Shown here: piece by piece, positions 8,590 to 17,793 of the stretch
How positions within the stretch are numbered: position 1 is the stretch's first letter
How the letters are laid out: each line of letters begins with the position of its first letter
Origin: an uncultured Clostridium sp.
GTDB taxonomy: Bacteria > Bacillota > Clostridia > TANB77 > CAG-508
Assembly (NCBI GenBank): GCA_930982035.1
Contig: CAKNJL010000008.1
Span: 1-56,263 of the forward strand
Length of the DNA: 56,263 nucleotides
Direction: 5' to 3'
Translations under genes and position numbers: made by a program
The notes under the pieces: generated by a model
Told to the model about the DNA's origin: nothing
Databases searched by the model: none
The model's input: only the letters and a program-made list of their open reading frames with translations

Positions 8590-9204
8590 CTATTTTTCTA
8601 ACTCTGCATATACTACATATCTTTGTGTAGCATATCCTATATTGTTAAATGGATAACATGTATATACCATTAATATTTCTTTTTCTTTTTGAATTGGAAG
8701 TTTATCTACATCCTTTTCATTAATTAACTGCATATCATATATTTTATATGTATATTCTCCATATGATGTAGTTACTTTTATTTCATCACCTAATTGTAAT
8801 TCTGAAAATCTTCTGAACATATTTTTTGAATTATGTCCCATATATATAATACTTCCACCTTCACCAGGAAAATAACTTCCACTAGAGTGACCTACACCTT
8901 TTTTTAATACTTCTAATGTATCTCCAAAATATACTGGTAAATTTACGTTTATTCTAGGTATTTCTATTGTTGCATATTGTGTTCCATATTCAGGATAATT
9001 TTGTATTTTATTATCTTCACTCATTGTTGTTTCTTCTACTTTTTTATTTTCTATATCTATTGCTACTTTACTTGCTATAGATAATGTTTCATTCACTTCT
9101 TGCCCGAAAAGTAAATATATTCCCATCACTATAACAATTGTAATTAATAAAGCAACTATTAAGTACTTAATAGTTGCTTTAATCGTCATTGCTAAATTAG
9201 GCAT
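8590..9204 (-). CDS. Class D-type sortase
   Basis: Membrane-bound cysteine transpeptidase that cuts a sorting signal and attaches the protein to the cell wall. The 204-residue product has an N-terminal membrane anchor (about 12-33) and the sortase catalytic triad: His124 in YMGHNS, Cys183 in VYTCYPF and Arg195 in ATQRYVV. The TCYPF context and single N-terminal anchor fit class D better than A or B. Its ATG overlaps the stop of the upstream surface-protein gene by 8 bases (ATGCCTAA), so enzyme and likely substrate are translationally coupled. Confidence 0.9.
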   Translation of the reverse strand: MPNLAMTIKATIKYLIVALLITIVIVMGIYLLFGQEVNETLSIASKVAIDIENKKVEETTMSEDNKIQNYPEYGTQYATIEIPRINVNLPVYFGDTLEVLKKGVGHSSGSYFPGEGGSIIYMGHNSKNMFRRFSELQLGDEIKVTTSYGEYTYKIYDMQLINEKDVDKLPIQKEKEILMVYTCYPFNNIGYATQRYVVYAELEK

Positions 9205-9718
9205 TTGCTAATCTCTTTCTTGCAATAACTGCTGTACCTAGGGCAATAATAGCTATTGAAGAAACAACTAAAACGATATTCATTGTGTTTCCTGTATATG
9301 CTAATGTTCCTGTACTTGAAGTAAGAGTTTCTACAAGTTTTCCATCTTTATAGATTTCAACTGTTCCTGCTCTGAATACTAAAGAAACCCCAACAATACT
9401 TGCTGCTTCATTAGCTATTGATTTTAATTGATTTTTTTGGTCAATTGTTAAATCTTTTATGTTAGTAGTTCCAGCTGATTGCATTAATGCAACTGCTTCT
9501 TCAGCTTTTGCTATGATTTGGTCAGCTTGTTCATCTGTGATTGGGTTATCAGCAAAAAATCTTTCCATTTTTACTTTATCTGCTGATGTTGCTCCATATG
9601 GTACTGCCATGTTGTACACTTTTTCAATCATTTCATCTGTTGAAACAGCGCTAACTCCTGTAGCTAAAAGTGATACTAACATTACAAATAAAATTACAAC
9701 TGTTAATGTTTTTTTCAT
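9197..9718 (-). CDS. Small secreted protein with LAYTG cell wall sorting signal
   Basis: The 173-residue protein has a signal peptide (residues 1-24, ending GVSA), a mostly helical, Ala- and Lys-rich region, a short strand-like segment near 110-135, and a C-terminal sorting signal: LAYTG (139-143), a hydrophobic helix and a basic tail RKRLANA. LAYTG departs from LPXTG at the proline. It overlaps the class D-type sortase gene, its probable processing enzyme. A strong promoter and GGAGGAGG site suggest high expression. Its function is unknown; position at the head of the CpsCDB operon suggests a wall-attached partner of the polysaccharide. Confidence 0.8.
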   Translation of the reverse strand: MKKTLTVVILFVMLVSLLATGVSAVSTDEMIEKVYNMAVPYGATSADKVKMERFFADNPITDEQADQIIAKAEEAVALMQSAGTTNIKDLTIDQKNQLKSIANEAASIVGVSLVFRAGTVEIYKDGKLVETLTSSTGTLAYTGNTMNIVLVVSSIAIIALGTAVIARKRLANA

Positions 9719-9750
9719 GTGTAATTCCTCCTCCTTTTTTTTATATCGAA

Positions 9751-9779
9751 ATTATATCACCTTACGAAAATAATTTCAA
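9751..9779 (-). promoter_or_regulatory. Promoter of the LAYTG protein-sortase-cpsCDB operon
   Basis: Minus strand: TTGAAA (9774-9779), 17-bp spacer, TATAAT (9751-9756) with TGA just before it (extended -10). It lies about 30 bp before the start codon and is the strongest promoter match inside the polysaccharide region, giving these genes expression separate from the upstream glycosyltransferases. An imperfect inverted repeat (about 9815-9840) lies upstream of it. Confidence 0.7.
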
Positions 9780-9867
9780 TATATTTTTATAAAAATTATG
9801 TTTTTTTTACCAAAAATTACGATTTTTTGGGTAAAAACACGTTAAAAACTATACTTTGAACATTTTT

Positions 9868-10818
9868 TTATGAAATATATGATTTCAATAATTCAATTTT
9901 TCCTTCTATTTTATATTCACCAAGTTTAGCTGGTACAATAAAACTATCACCTTTTTTTATATTAATTTCTTTATTTTCATAATATATTTTGCCACTTCCA
10001 TCTGTTATACTTATAGCATAAAATGTATCTATATTTGAAGTATCTGTATATATATCTTCAATTTTAATTTTGTCTACATTAAAATATTTTGTTTTCATTA
10101 TTTCTTGAACATTTTGTCCATTTGACTCAATTTTTTCAGCTTTACTGTTAAAATCTATAACATCTACAGCTTTATCTATATGTAATTCTCTTGGTTTTCC
10201 ATCTTTTCCAACTCTATCCCAATCATATATTCTGTATGTCAAATCACTGTTTTGCTGTATTTCACATATTAATATCCCTGATAAAATTGCATGTACTGTC
10301 CCTGAAGGTATATATATGCTATCTCCTTTTTGTACATCTACATATTTCAAATATTTTTTTATTTCTCCATTTTTTAGAATTTCTTTTATATTCTCTTTTT
10401 TTGCATTTTCATTAAGCCCACAAATTAATTTGGCATTCTCTTTACAGTCTAATATATACCACATTTCTGTTTTTCCAGAATCATTTTCATATCTTTTAGC
10501 AAATTCATCATTAGGATGTACTTGGACAGATAAATTGTCATCTGCATCAATAAACTTTATCAGTAATGGAAATTTCTCCATTTGTAAACATCTTTTCCCA
10601 AAAATGCTTTCTTTAGTTTCTTGGTTATTAAATAACTCGTCCAAGTCTTTGTCTTTCCATTCTCCATTTATTATTATGCTTTTGCCGTTTTTATTTGTTG
10701 ATACTTCCCAACTTTCCGCTGTTTTTTCATATGGTGTATTTTTATTAAACTCTTTTTTTAATCTTGTTCCTCCCCATATATAGTCTTTATATACAGGTTT
10801 TAAAAATATAATATCCAT
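9868..10818 (-). CDS. manA: Mannose-6-phosphate isomerase, class I
   Basis: Zinc enzyme interconverting fructose-6-phosphate and mannose-6-phosphate, supplying mannose or GDP-sugar precursors. The 316-residue Bacillus-type short form shows the N-terminal DYIWGGTRLK, the metal-site segments VQVHPND and GTVHAI, and the YRIYDWDR motif typical of the family. It is the last gene of the glycosyltransferase operon (17 bp after the beta-helix gene), which suggests mannose or a mannose-derived sugar in the polymer. Confidence 0.93.
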   Translation of the reverse strand: MDIIFLKPVYKDYIWGGTRLKKEFNKNTPYEKTAESWEVSTNKNGKSIIINGEWKDKDLDELFNNQETKESIFGKRCLQMEKFPLLIKFIDADDNLSVQVHPNDEFAKRYENDSGKTEMWYILDCKENAKLICGLNENAKKENIKEILKNGEIKKYLKYVDVQKGDSIYIPSGTVHAILSGILICEIQQNSDLTYRIYDWDRVGKDGKPRELHIDKAVDVIDFNSKAEKIESNGQNVQEIMKTKYFNVDKIKIEDIYTDTSNIDTFYAISITDGSGKIYYENKEINIKKGDSFIVPAKLGEYKIEGKIELLKSYIS

Positions 10819-10834
10819 ATGCTACACCCTTTCT

Positions 10835-13738
10835 TTATTTTATTATGCCTAATATAGTCTTTCTCATAATTGAAAGATCCATTAAAGATGTCTCTTCATC
10901 TGTATTCATATCAGATGACAGTTTTTGATTTTCATCTATATCTATTATTTCTAGCAAATATTTTCGTTCTATACTTAAATCTACTATACTAAGTCTTCCA
11001 TCACAATTCAAGTCCCCTCTTACAATTAAAGTAAACTTATTTCCGTCTGTTTCTTCTAAAACATCACCTGTGGAAATAACATCTTCATCTGTTAACTCTG
11101 TATCTTCACGTTTAATTGTGTATCCTTCTATTACCGTAAAGTTCTCTTTAAAATCTTTTACTGTCGTTTCTGGTCTGATGTTCAAAATGTTACTATCTTT
11201 TATTTTATATGTTGAATCTTCTTTCATTATATAGAATTTTACTGTTGAAGTGTTTCCTGCTGTATCTGTAGCTGTAAGTTTGTATTCTCCTTCTTCTGTT
11301 AATTCATCTCCTATTTCATAATCCTCGATAACTTGTCCCTTGAATGTTAATTGCACTTTATCCAAATGCTCGTCACTGACATTTGGACTTACACTTTGTG
11401 TATATGCCTCACAGTTTTCTACATTAGTTATTTCTGGTGAGGTTTTATCAATATAGTTAACACTTACTAACTTGCTGTCTGTTTTTCCTCTTCTTTCATA
11501 TTCAAATGTGAATGTTCCATTTTCTGTGAATGTATATGTATTACTTCCTTCATTATTTGTAATTTTTACATCTTGTGGAATATTTAGTGTAACTGTTACA
11601 TCTTGATTTGTTAGAGATGTGGCAGAGTAACTTACTGTTACTGGGTTATTTTCGATATACTCTGTAATTTTATTGTTCAAAATTATATTTGCATATTCTA
11701 TTAGATATTTTGTTGAAATATAGTTATATTCTTTTTCATATCCTTGTGTTGTTTGTATATTATTATAGTATTCTGTAAGTAAACTTTTTAATTCTAATAC
11801 AAATTCTATATCTAGGTCATTATTATCTTCTAATAAATTGTTTAGTGCAATGAATTGATTTTCTAAATCCGAAGTATCTACTTCTGTTTCTGTATTGTTT
11901 TCAGTGTTTATTATCTCTTTATATGACCTTCCTATTTCTTCTATTGATTTTAGCATGTTTTCTAAATCTTCACAATTGTTGTTTATTAGTTTTGTTCCTA
12001 TTTTGTAAGTTTGTTCTAGTTGTTGTATAATATATTCTTTGTCAGTAGACATATTTATACTTTGAATATTTTCTTTTATTGTATTTATTTGTTCTTGTAA
12101 TCCTTCAATATTACTTAGTTGTTGAGTATATTTTTCTTCGAACTCTACATATTTTTCTACTATTTTATTTATACTATCTGTATATGCAAATTCTTTTTCT
12201 AGGTTTTCATAGTATGTTTTTATTTCGTTGTAATCGTTTGAGTTTAGTATTTCTGGATTTGATATTTGTTCTATTTCGCTGTCTGATAGTAACCTAAATG
12301 TTGAGTTTTGGTCTTGGTTGTATTCAGTTAGGATTGAACGGTCTTCGTAGTTGCCTTCACTATTTATTAATGTAGTATTTTCTGATAAATACATTGTATT
12401 ATTATTTACTTCAACATCATTTTTTAAGATATTCTCTACTTCTTTATTTGGATAGTAATATTTTACATTTCTAGAATTATAATATATATTATTTCTTATA
12501 GTAAAACCTGTCTTTTCTTGTGGTAAATTCCAAATTACTAACTCTGAAGAAGTATATTTATTAGGTCTAACTTCATACCCCCATCCGTTGCCTTGATTAA
12601 CTGAAATATTATTTAATATATCACACATAGAAATTCCAACTTCTATACCTTTATCTCCTAATGAATCGTTTCTACAAAATATCTCTACCGAATAAGTACA
12701 ATTAATAAAAATATTATTACGTGCAACTATATTTTCAAAACCTGTTGTAACAGAACTACCTTGAAATGTAAAGCCCGCATCATAAATATTTCTTATTATA
12801 CAATTTTCTACTAAAATATTCTCTCCTTGATTCCAAAATTCTATTCCATTTCCATATCTGGTAAAAGTGTTTTTATTCTGAACAGCCCCACCTATATTTT
12901 GCACAATACAATCATGGATATATACATTAGAAATATCTTCCTCCGTTTTTGATATTCCATGCACTCCTGCGTATTGAATATCCAATCCATCCAATATCAT
13001 ATTAGATGATACCTTTACTAGACAATTTCTTGAAACTATTTTTATTTTTCCCAAATTATCACTTGGATTTTTACTAGATTTTAAATATAAATAATTGTCT
13101 TCACAATAAAATTCATATTCATTCTCTAATTCTTCTTTTGTACTTTTTCTTGCCCCATATATATTTCCTTGTTCATCAGCTATGAAACTAATATTATATG
13201 GATCCCAATATGTCTTCCCTATTCCTTCAAAATTAGAATAATTTGATAAATCTAATTTATATATTTCTTCTCCATCTAGTTCCCATGCATCTCTATTTAT
13301 TAAAATATTTGCACCGCTTATTATTGGTTTTTCTCCTTCTCCATATGAACCTATATAAAACATTTCATCTTCAGATGCTTCAACTTTAAAATTTAATAAA
13401 CCATAAAAAGTATCTCCTCTCTTAAATAATACTTTTTCATTACCAAAATATGTTTTTTTATTAGCTTCCTCAAATGACATTGGATTATTTATATCTGTTC
13501 CATCTGTTGATGTTCCGTCTGCAGATACATAATATGTCTTATACTCTATATTATCTATATTTGATATTTTTTCATCAAATTGCTGCATTTGTTCTATTTT
13601 TTGTTGATGAATATTTACATTGTTTTCATTTTGTATAATAAAAAAAGAAATAACTAATAATAAAATTATAGAGGGAAAAAATTTTAAAAATATTTTTCTC
13701 TTATCTATTCTTCTTTTTACTTTTCTTCTATAACTCAT
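10835..13738 (-). CDS. Membrane-anchored right-handed beta-helix protein with C-terminal dockerin
   Basis: A 967-residue extracellular protein. Residues about 13-36 form a signal anchor after a basic head. Residues about 65-440 look like a right-handed parallel beta-helix (YYVSADGTSTDGT start, then repeated short strands such as NIYYNSRNVKYYY), a fold common in polysaccharide lyases and epimerases. Residues about 470-690 are helical and acidic. An Ig-like region follows (about 690-840). The last 61 residues (907-967) hold two dockerin-like calcium segments, DLNCDGRLSIVD and DMNTDEETSLMD. It sits between the flippase and manA, so it may trim or modify the polymer at the surface. Catalytic residues are not identified. 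Confidence 0.75.
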   Translation of the reverse strand: MSYRRKVKRRIDKRKIFLKFFPSIILLLVISFFIIQNENNVNIHQQKIEQMQQFDEKISNIDNIEYKTYYVSADGTSTDGTDINNPMSFEEANKKTYFGNEKVLFKRGDTFYGLLNFKVEASEDEMFYIGSYGEGEKPIISGANILINRDAWELDGEEIYKLDLSNYSNFEGIGKTYWDPYNISFIADEQGNIYGARKSTKEELENEYEFYCEDNYLYLKSSKNPSDNLGKIKIVSRNCLVKVSSNMILDGLDIQYAGVHGISKTEEDISNVYIHDCIVQNIGGAVQNKNTFTRYGNGIEFWNQGENILVENCIIRNIYDAGFTFQGSSVTTGFENIVARNNIFINCTYSVEIFCRNDSLGDKGIEVGISMCDILNNISVNQGNGWGYEVRPNKYTSSELVIWNLPQEKTGFTIRNNIYYNSRNVKYYYPNKEVENILKNDVEVNNNTMYLSENTTLINSEGNYEDRSILTEYNQDQNSTFRLLSDSEIEQISNPEILNSNDYNEIKTYYENLEKEFAYTDSINKIVEKYVEFEEKYTQQLSNIEGLQEQINTIKENIQSINMSTDKEYIIQQLEQTYKIGTKLINNNCEDLENMLKSIEEIGRSYKEIINTENNTETEVDTSDLENQFIALNNLLEDNNDLDIEFVLELKSLLTEYYNNIQTTQGYEKEYNYISTKYLIEYANIILNNKITEYIENNPVTVSYSATSLTNQDVTVTLNIPQDVKITNNEGSNTYTFTENGTFTFEYERRGKTDSKLVSVNYIDKTSPEITNVENCEAYTQSVSPNVSDEHLDKVQLTFKGQVIEDYEIGDELTEEGEYKLTATDTAGNTSTVKFYIMKEDSTYKIKDSNILNIRPETTVKDFKENFTVIEGYTIKREDTELTDEDVISTGDVLEETDGNKFTLIVRGDLNCDGRLSIVDLSIERKYLLEIIDIDENQKLSSDMNTDEETSLMDLSIMRKTILGIIK

Positions 13739-13770
13739 TATTAATCACCTCTTTTGTATATTATATTTCA

Positions 13771-15231
13771 TTATTTAGATATTTTTCTATTCACAATTCC
13801 TTTAAGAACATTTAATAAATAACTAAAACTATCTAATTTAAAAGCATATGCCAAAATTATATATATAATTACCCCTATTAATACTTGTAATATTAACAAA
13901 ATAATATTAGTAAATTCTAATTTTCCTATACAATATACTACCAAACCCATAATTATAGATATAATAAATGATGGTAAAACATCTAAGATTTGCTCTTTAT
14001 ATCTATATTTCAATATTCTTCTATTTACACATCCATTCAATAAAGTAAAGAAGATCGTAACTAAAACTTGTCCTAAAGCCATATATACCAAACCTAATGG
14101 AATAGTAACAACTAATATAATTATACCAAATATTTTTCTAATAATTTCTAATTTTAGAAACAATGAACTTTTCCCTAAAGCTTTTATTACTTGTTGATTG
14201 GCTGTTTGAATAGGATAAAACATATATGAAATACATAAAATTTGTAAGAACGGAACAGCGTTTAACCACTTTTCTGTTAATAATACTTTTATAAAATTAT
14301 TGGCAACTGCAATCATTCCAACCATTATTGGAAATATTATAAATGCACCCATTTTTATAGTTTTTCTTATCATCTCTTTTATTCTTGATATATCATCTTG
14401 TTCCTTTGATAAAACTGGAAACATAACTGATTGTATTGAATTATTTATATTTACTATTATCAAATTAGGAAATTGTTTTCCTTTATTATAATATGCAAGG
14501 TCAGAAGCAGAATATTTTTTTCCTATTATTAAATCATATATATTATTATAAATAGTATCTATAACAACTGCAAAAAATATCTTTATACCATAAGAAAATA
14601 GTCTTTTCAATCTAATAAAAGAAAAGTATATTTGTGGTCTCCATTTAACTGTAATCCATAATACTATTGTATTAATAATTATATTTGTTAGTTGTTGTGC
14701 AACAAGTGCCCAAACTCCATATCCTTTAAATGCCATTCCTATTCCTATTATAGCAGATATAACTGTGCCAATTATAGTACTAAAGAAAAACTTTTTAAAT
14801 ATCATTTTTTTAGCAACATAAGATTCTTGAATATTTTTAACTCCTGAAACTAAAAGTGTCAATCCTAAAACTCTTAAAAGTATTACTAACATATCATTAT
14901 TATAAAATCTTGCAATAATAGGAGCAATCAAAAATAATAACAAATATAAAATTAGTGAAACAATAATATTAAAATAAAATACAGTAGAAAAATCCCTATT
15001 ATCAAATTCTTTTTTTTGTATTAATGCAGAACCAAATCCACCATCTATTACTACATTAAAAATATTAATAAACACAGTAACTATTGCTATTACTCCATAA
15101 TCATTTGGTGACAACAATCTTGCTAATACAATTGATACAATTAATTGGACTGACTGGGCTCCAATTCGTTCAAGAAATTTCCATGTTAAAGAAGAAATTA
15201 TTTGATTAGATGTCTTTATTTCACTTTCCAT
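13771..15231 (-). CDS. wzx: Wzx-type oligosaccharide flippase
   Basis: Moves undecaprenyl-linked repeat units across the membrane. The 486-residue protein has about 12-14 membrane segments and the N-terminal family pattern (SSLTWKFLERIGAQ, VLARLLSPNDYGV, GGFGSALIQKK) of the MOP superfamily polysaccharide transporter branch (RfbX/TuaB-like). Position beside a Wzy-like polymerase and a priming transferase supports a Wzx/Wzy-dependent pathway. It is 6 bp from the upstream GT2 gene. Confidence 0.88.
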   Translation of the reverse strand: MESEIKTSNQIISSLTWKFLERIGAQSVQLIVSIVLARLLSPNDYGVIAIVTVFINIFNVVIDGGFGSALIQKKEFDNRDFSTVFYFNIIVSLILYLLLFLIAPIIARFYNNDMLVILLRVLGLTLLVSGVKNIQESYVAKKMIFKKFFFSTIIGTVISAIIGIGMAFKGYGVWALVAQQLTNIIINTIVLWITVKWRPQIYFSFIRLKRLFSYGIKIFFAVVIDTIYNNIYDLIIGKKYSASDLAYYNKGKQFPNLIIVNINNSIQSVMFPVLSKEQDDISRIKEMIRKTIKMGAFIIFPIMVGMIAVANNFIKVLLTEKWLNAVPFLQILCISYMFYPIQTANQQVIKALGKSSLFLKLEIIRKIFGIIILVVTIPLGLVYMALGQVLVTIFFTLLNGCVNRRILKYRYKEQILDVLPSFIISIIMGLVVYCIGKLEFTNIILLILQVLIGVIIYIILAYAFKLDSFSYLLNVLKGIVNRKISK

Positions 15232-15237
15232 TATATA

Positions 15238-16008
15238 CTATTTACTCCTTCTAGTTAATCTATTTTTAATATTTCTTTTCATTTTCACATATTGCTTTCT
15301 TATATTATATTTAATATTTATTAAATTATATTTAGAAAAACATCTGTCTACTTTTTCGAAATTCACTTTTTCAATAATTTCTATATTATTTTCTTCAAAC
15401 CACGATTCCACTTCTTTTCCTTCGACCTGCATCCCCTTAGAGTTCTTCCAAGCATTACCAGACATACCTCCGTAATGAAATAAAAGATCATTATGGTTTC
15501 TTATTGCTTTTACTTTATAACCATCTTTTAACAACTGAGCCTGCAATTTTGTTACAGACCACCACCATTCAAAATTCTCATCTAATTTATATTTTTTATA
15601 TAGCACTTTATCTATTAAAAAACAATATCCGTCACCTCTAACATGTGGATAGTTATCACATACTCCATATGAAACTGCACCTTTTTCATATTGTTTTACT
15701 AATATATCTAACCATCTTGAATTTCTTATTTCTATATCAGAATTTAAGAGTAAAACCAATTCTCCACTTGCTAAATTAACTCCTATATTATTTCCTCTAG
15801 CAAACATTGTATTCTCTCTTAAGGAAATAATCTTGTCAATATAACCTTTCTTCTCTAATTTTTCTAATGTTTTTTTCGTTTTCAGAGTAGAATCATTATC
15901 AACTACTATTAGTTCATACTTTAATTTAGTATTAGTTTTTTTTAACGTTTTTATCGAATGTATCGTATAATCTCTTGCATTATGTACTAACATTATAATA
16001 CTAACCAT
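15238..16008 (-). CDS. Family 2 glycosyltransferase
   Basis: A 256-residue cytoplasmic GT-A enzyme. It starts VSIIMLVHNARDYT, has the nucleotide-binding VVDNDS, the RGNNIGVNLASGE helix and an NSDIE metal motif in the DXD position, the pattern of WbbL/rhamnosyltransferase-like GT2 members. The C-terminus is basic and probably associates with the membrane. GGAGGAATT precedes the ATG. Donor and acceptor cannot be told from sequence. Confidence 0.85.
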   Translation of the reverse strand: MVSIIMLVHNARDYTIHSIKTLKKTNTKLKYELIVVDNDSTLKTKKTLEKLEKKGYIDKIISLRENTMFARGNNIGVNLASGELVLLLNSDIEIRNSRWLDILVKQYEKGAVSYGVCDNYPHVRGDGYCFLIDKVLYKKYKLDENFEWWWSVTKLQAQLLKDGYKVKAIRNHNDLLFHYGGMSGNAWKNSKGMQVEGKEVESWFEENNIEIIEKVNFEKVDRCFSKYNLINIKYNIRKQYVKMKRNIKNRLTRRSK

Positions 16009-16025
16009 TTTAATTCCTCCAAAAT

Positions 16026-17777
16026 TTATTTAAATTGTTCTTTCCATTTTTTTATTTCTTTTTCCGGTATTTTTATATTAGTATCAAAAGTTGAATTAAT
16101 TTTATCATTTAAACACTTTTTTATATTTTTTCTATCTATTATTATCAAATTAGTATCTCTTGCTATCTCAGTAGCTCTATTATCAATTGCAATTATAATA
16201 CTTCTTTTTTTATTATTTAGAGCATGTATTCCTGCATGTAATCTTGTCCCCACATAATCTAAATCAACATTAGATTTTAATAAATTATTATATTCTTCCA
16301 ATGAACTTAAAATTTTAACATTATCAATTTCTAATTCTTCTAAATATTTTTTATCTTCCTTTCCCTGTAACCATATATATACATCACTATAATTTCGTTT
16401 TAAAATTTCAATCATCATTTTATCGTTATTATAGTCTTTATCATAATCTGTAATTGTAGTTACTACATTATTCGCTTTTATTCTTGGTATATTTTTACAA
16501 AATTCTTCTGTCAGATTCCACATAGTTGGGCAAGATGTATTTACAACATTATATATTCCAATATTGTTCAAAAATTTCTTTGTATATTCATCTCTCACAG
16601 CATGAATATATTTATCATTCAGCATACTCTTATAAAATTTCTTCGTATATTCTGTTGTTTTATCACTATATTTAGAACATCCAACACCAAACAATAATAA
16701 ATTATTATATTTATAACTTCTATTTGGAAATTTCATTATAGACTTTCCAATATCAGAAGAAAGAATATTAGTTCCACACACCAATTTTAAATCTACCTTT
16801 CTTAGATGTTTCATATCTTTACTGTTAGGTAATATATGTGTAGGTAAATATGTTTTTTTACTATTTTTCATAATCTCATTTATTATATTATTACAATAAC
16901 TCATAATAACATTATCACCAAGATTATCACTAGCAATACTTGTATCAAAAATAATCACATTTTCTAATGAATCACTTTTATTAGTATTTTTAGCAATATT
17001 AACATTCATTTCTCTTACAAACTTCGTCCTAGACAGTTTTTCATAGATTTTACTAAAAAATTTTTTATTCTTTAATAATAGTTTAATTTTATAAGTTATT
17101 TTCTTTATCTTATTTATTACTTTATTAATAAATATCTTTACTTTATTCTTTTCTATCCAAGAACCATTATAATGATGAATTGTATATGAATTATCTGTAA
17201 CATTTATTTTACCAGTTTTATAATCTTTTGGAGCAAAATATTCCGATGGATATATTCTCATGTTTTCTACCATTTGCATTTTATCATTAACTATTAAACC
17301 CTTTTTCTTTAATAATTCTGTAATATATGATGGACTCGGAAGTAAATTTAAAGTTCCATCTTCACAATAGAAATTCATGGAATCATACATATCACGCAAT
17401 TGTTTTATAATATCATTATGAGCTTCTGCACCAAATCCAATACCACCATTTATGTATTTTCCCATCTCAAATCCCATATATGCATGATTTTCAAGTAATT
17501 TATCCAATGGTTTTAATATTTCTACATCTGTATCTAAGTAAATTCCACCATATTCATATATAATATCAAATCTTGCATAATCTGGAACAAATCCCATCTT
17601 TCTATTCTTATATGCATCATACATATATTTATTTTTTGTTATATCATAGTTTTTTTCATTCCATTCTATAATTTTATAATCTGGACATACTTTTTTCCAC
17701 GTTTCAATATTTTTTCTATCACCTTCTGGAATTGGATTATTTCCAAACCAGCAATAATGAATTATTTTTGGTATCAT
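16026..17777 (-). CDS. Fusion of GT32-type glycosyltransferase and polysaccharide pyruvyl transferase
   Basis: The 583-residue protein joins two enzymes. Residues 1 to about 215 match the GT32 capsular/mannosyltransferase-like family: MIPKIIHYCWFG, VPDYARFDIIYEYGG and the DXD metal motif YLDTDVE (about 82-84). After a basic linker (about 215-270), residues about 274-583 match polysaccharide pyruvyl transferase: SIASDNLGDNVIMSYC at the start and GTRLHAGIHAL near the end. It may add a sugar and a pyruvate ketal (or a related group) in one polypeptide. I chose the ATG at 17777, which has AAAGGAG before it, over an ATG nine codons upstream lacking a site. Confidence 0.82.
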   Translation of the reverse strand: MIPKIIHYCWFGNNPIPEGDRKNIETWKKVCPDYKIIEWNEKNYDITKNKYMYDAYKNRKMGFVPDYARFDIIYEYGGIYLDTDVEILKPLDKLLENHAYMGFEMGKYINGGIGFGAEAHNDIIKQLRDMYDSMNFYCEDGTLNLLPSPSYITELLKKKGLIVNDKMQMVENMRIYPSEYFAPKDYKTGKINVTDNSYTIHHYNGSWIEKNKVKIFINKVINKIKKITYKIKLLLKNKKFFSKIYEKLSRTKFVREMNVNIAKNTNKSDSLENVIIFDTSIASDNLGDNVIMSYCNNIINEIMKNSKKTYLPTHILPNSKDMKHLRKVDLKLVCGTNILSSDIGKSIMKFPNRSYKYNNLLLFGVGCSKYSDKTTEYTKKFYKSMLNDKYIHAVRDEYTKKFLNNIGIYNVVNTSCPTMWNLTEEFCKNIPRIKANNVVTTITDYDKDYNNDKMMIEILKRNYSDVYIWLQGKEDKKYLEELEIDNVKILSSLEEYNNLLKSNVDLDYVGTRLHAGIHALNNKKRSIIIAIDNRATEIARDTNLIIIDRKNIKKCLNDKINSTFDTNIKIPEKEIKKWKEQFK

Positions 17778-17793
17778 AGTTTTCTCCTTTACT

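Noticed and set aside
9815..9840. Inverted repeat TTACC...GGTAA downstream of manA as a terminator
   Set aside because: It is followed by A-runs rather than T-runs in the direction of manA transcription, so termination is not supported.
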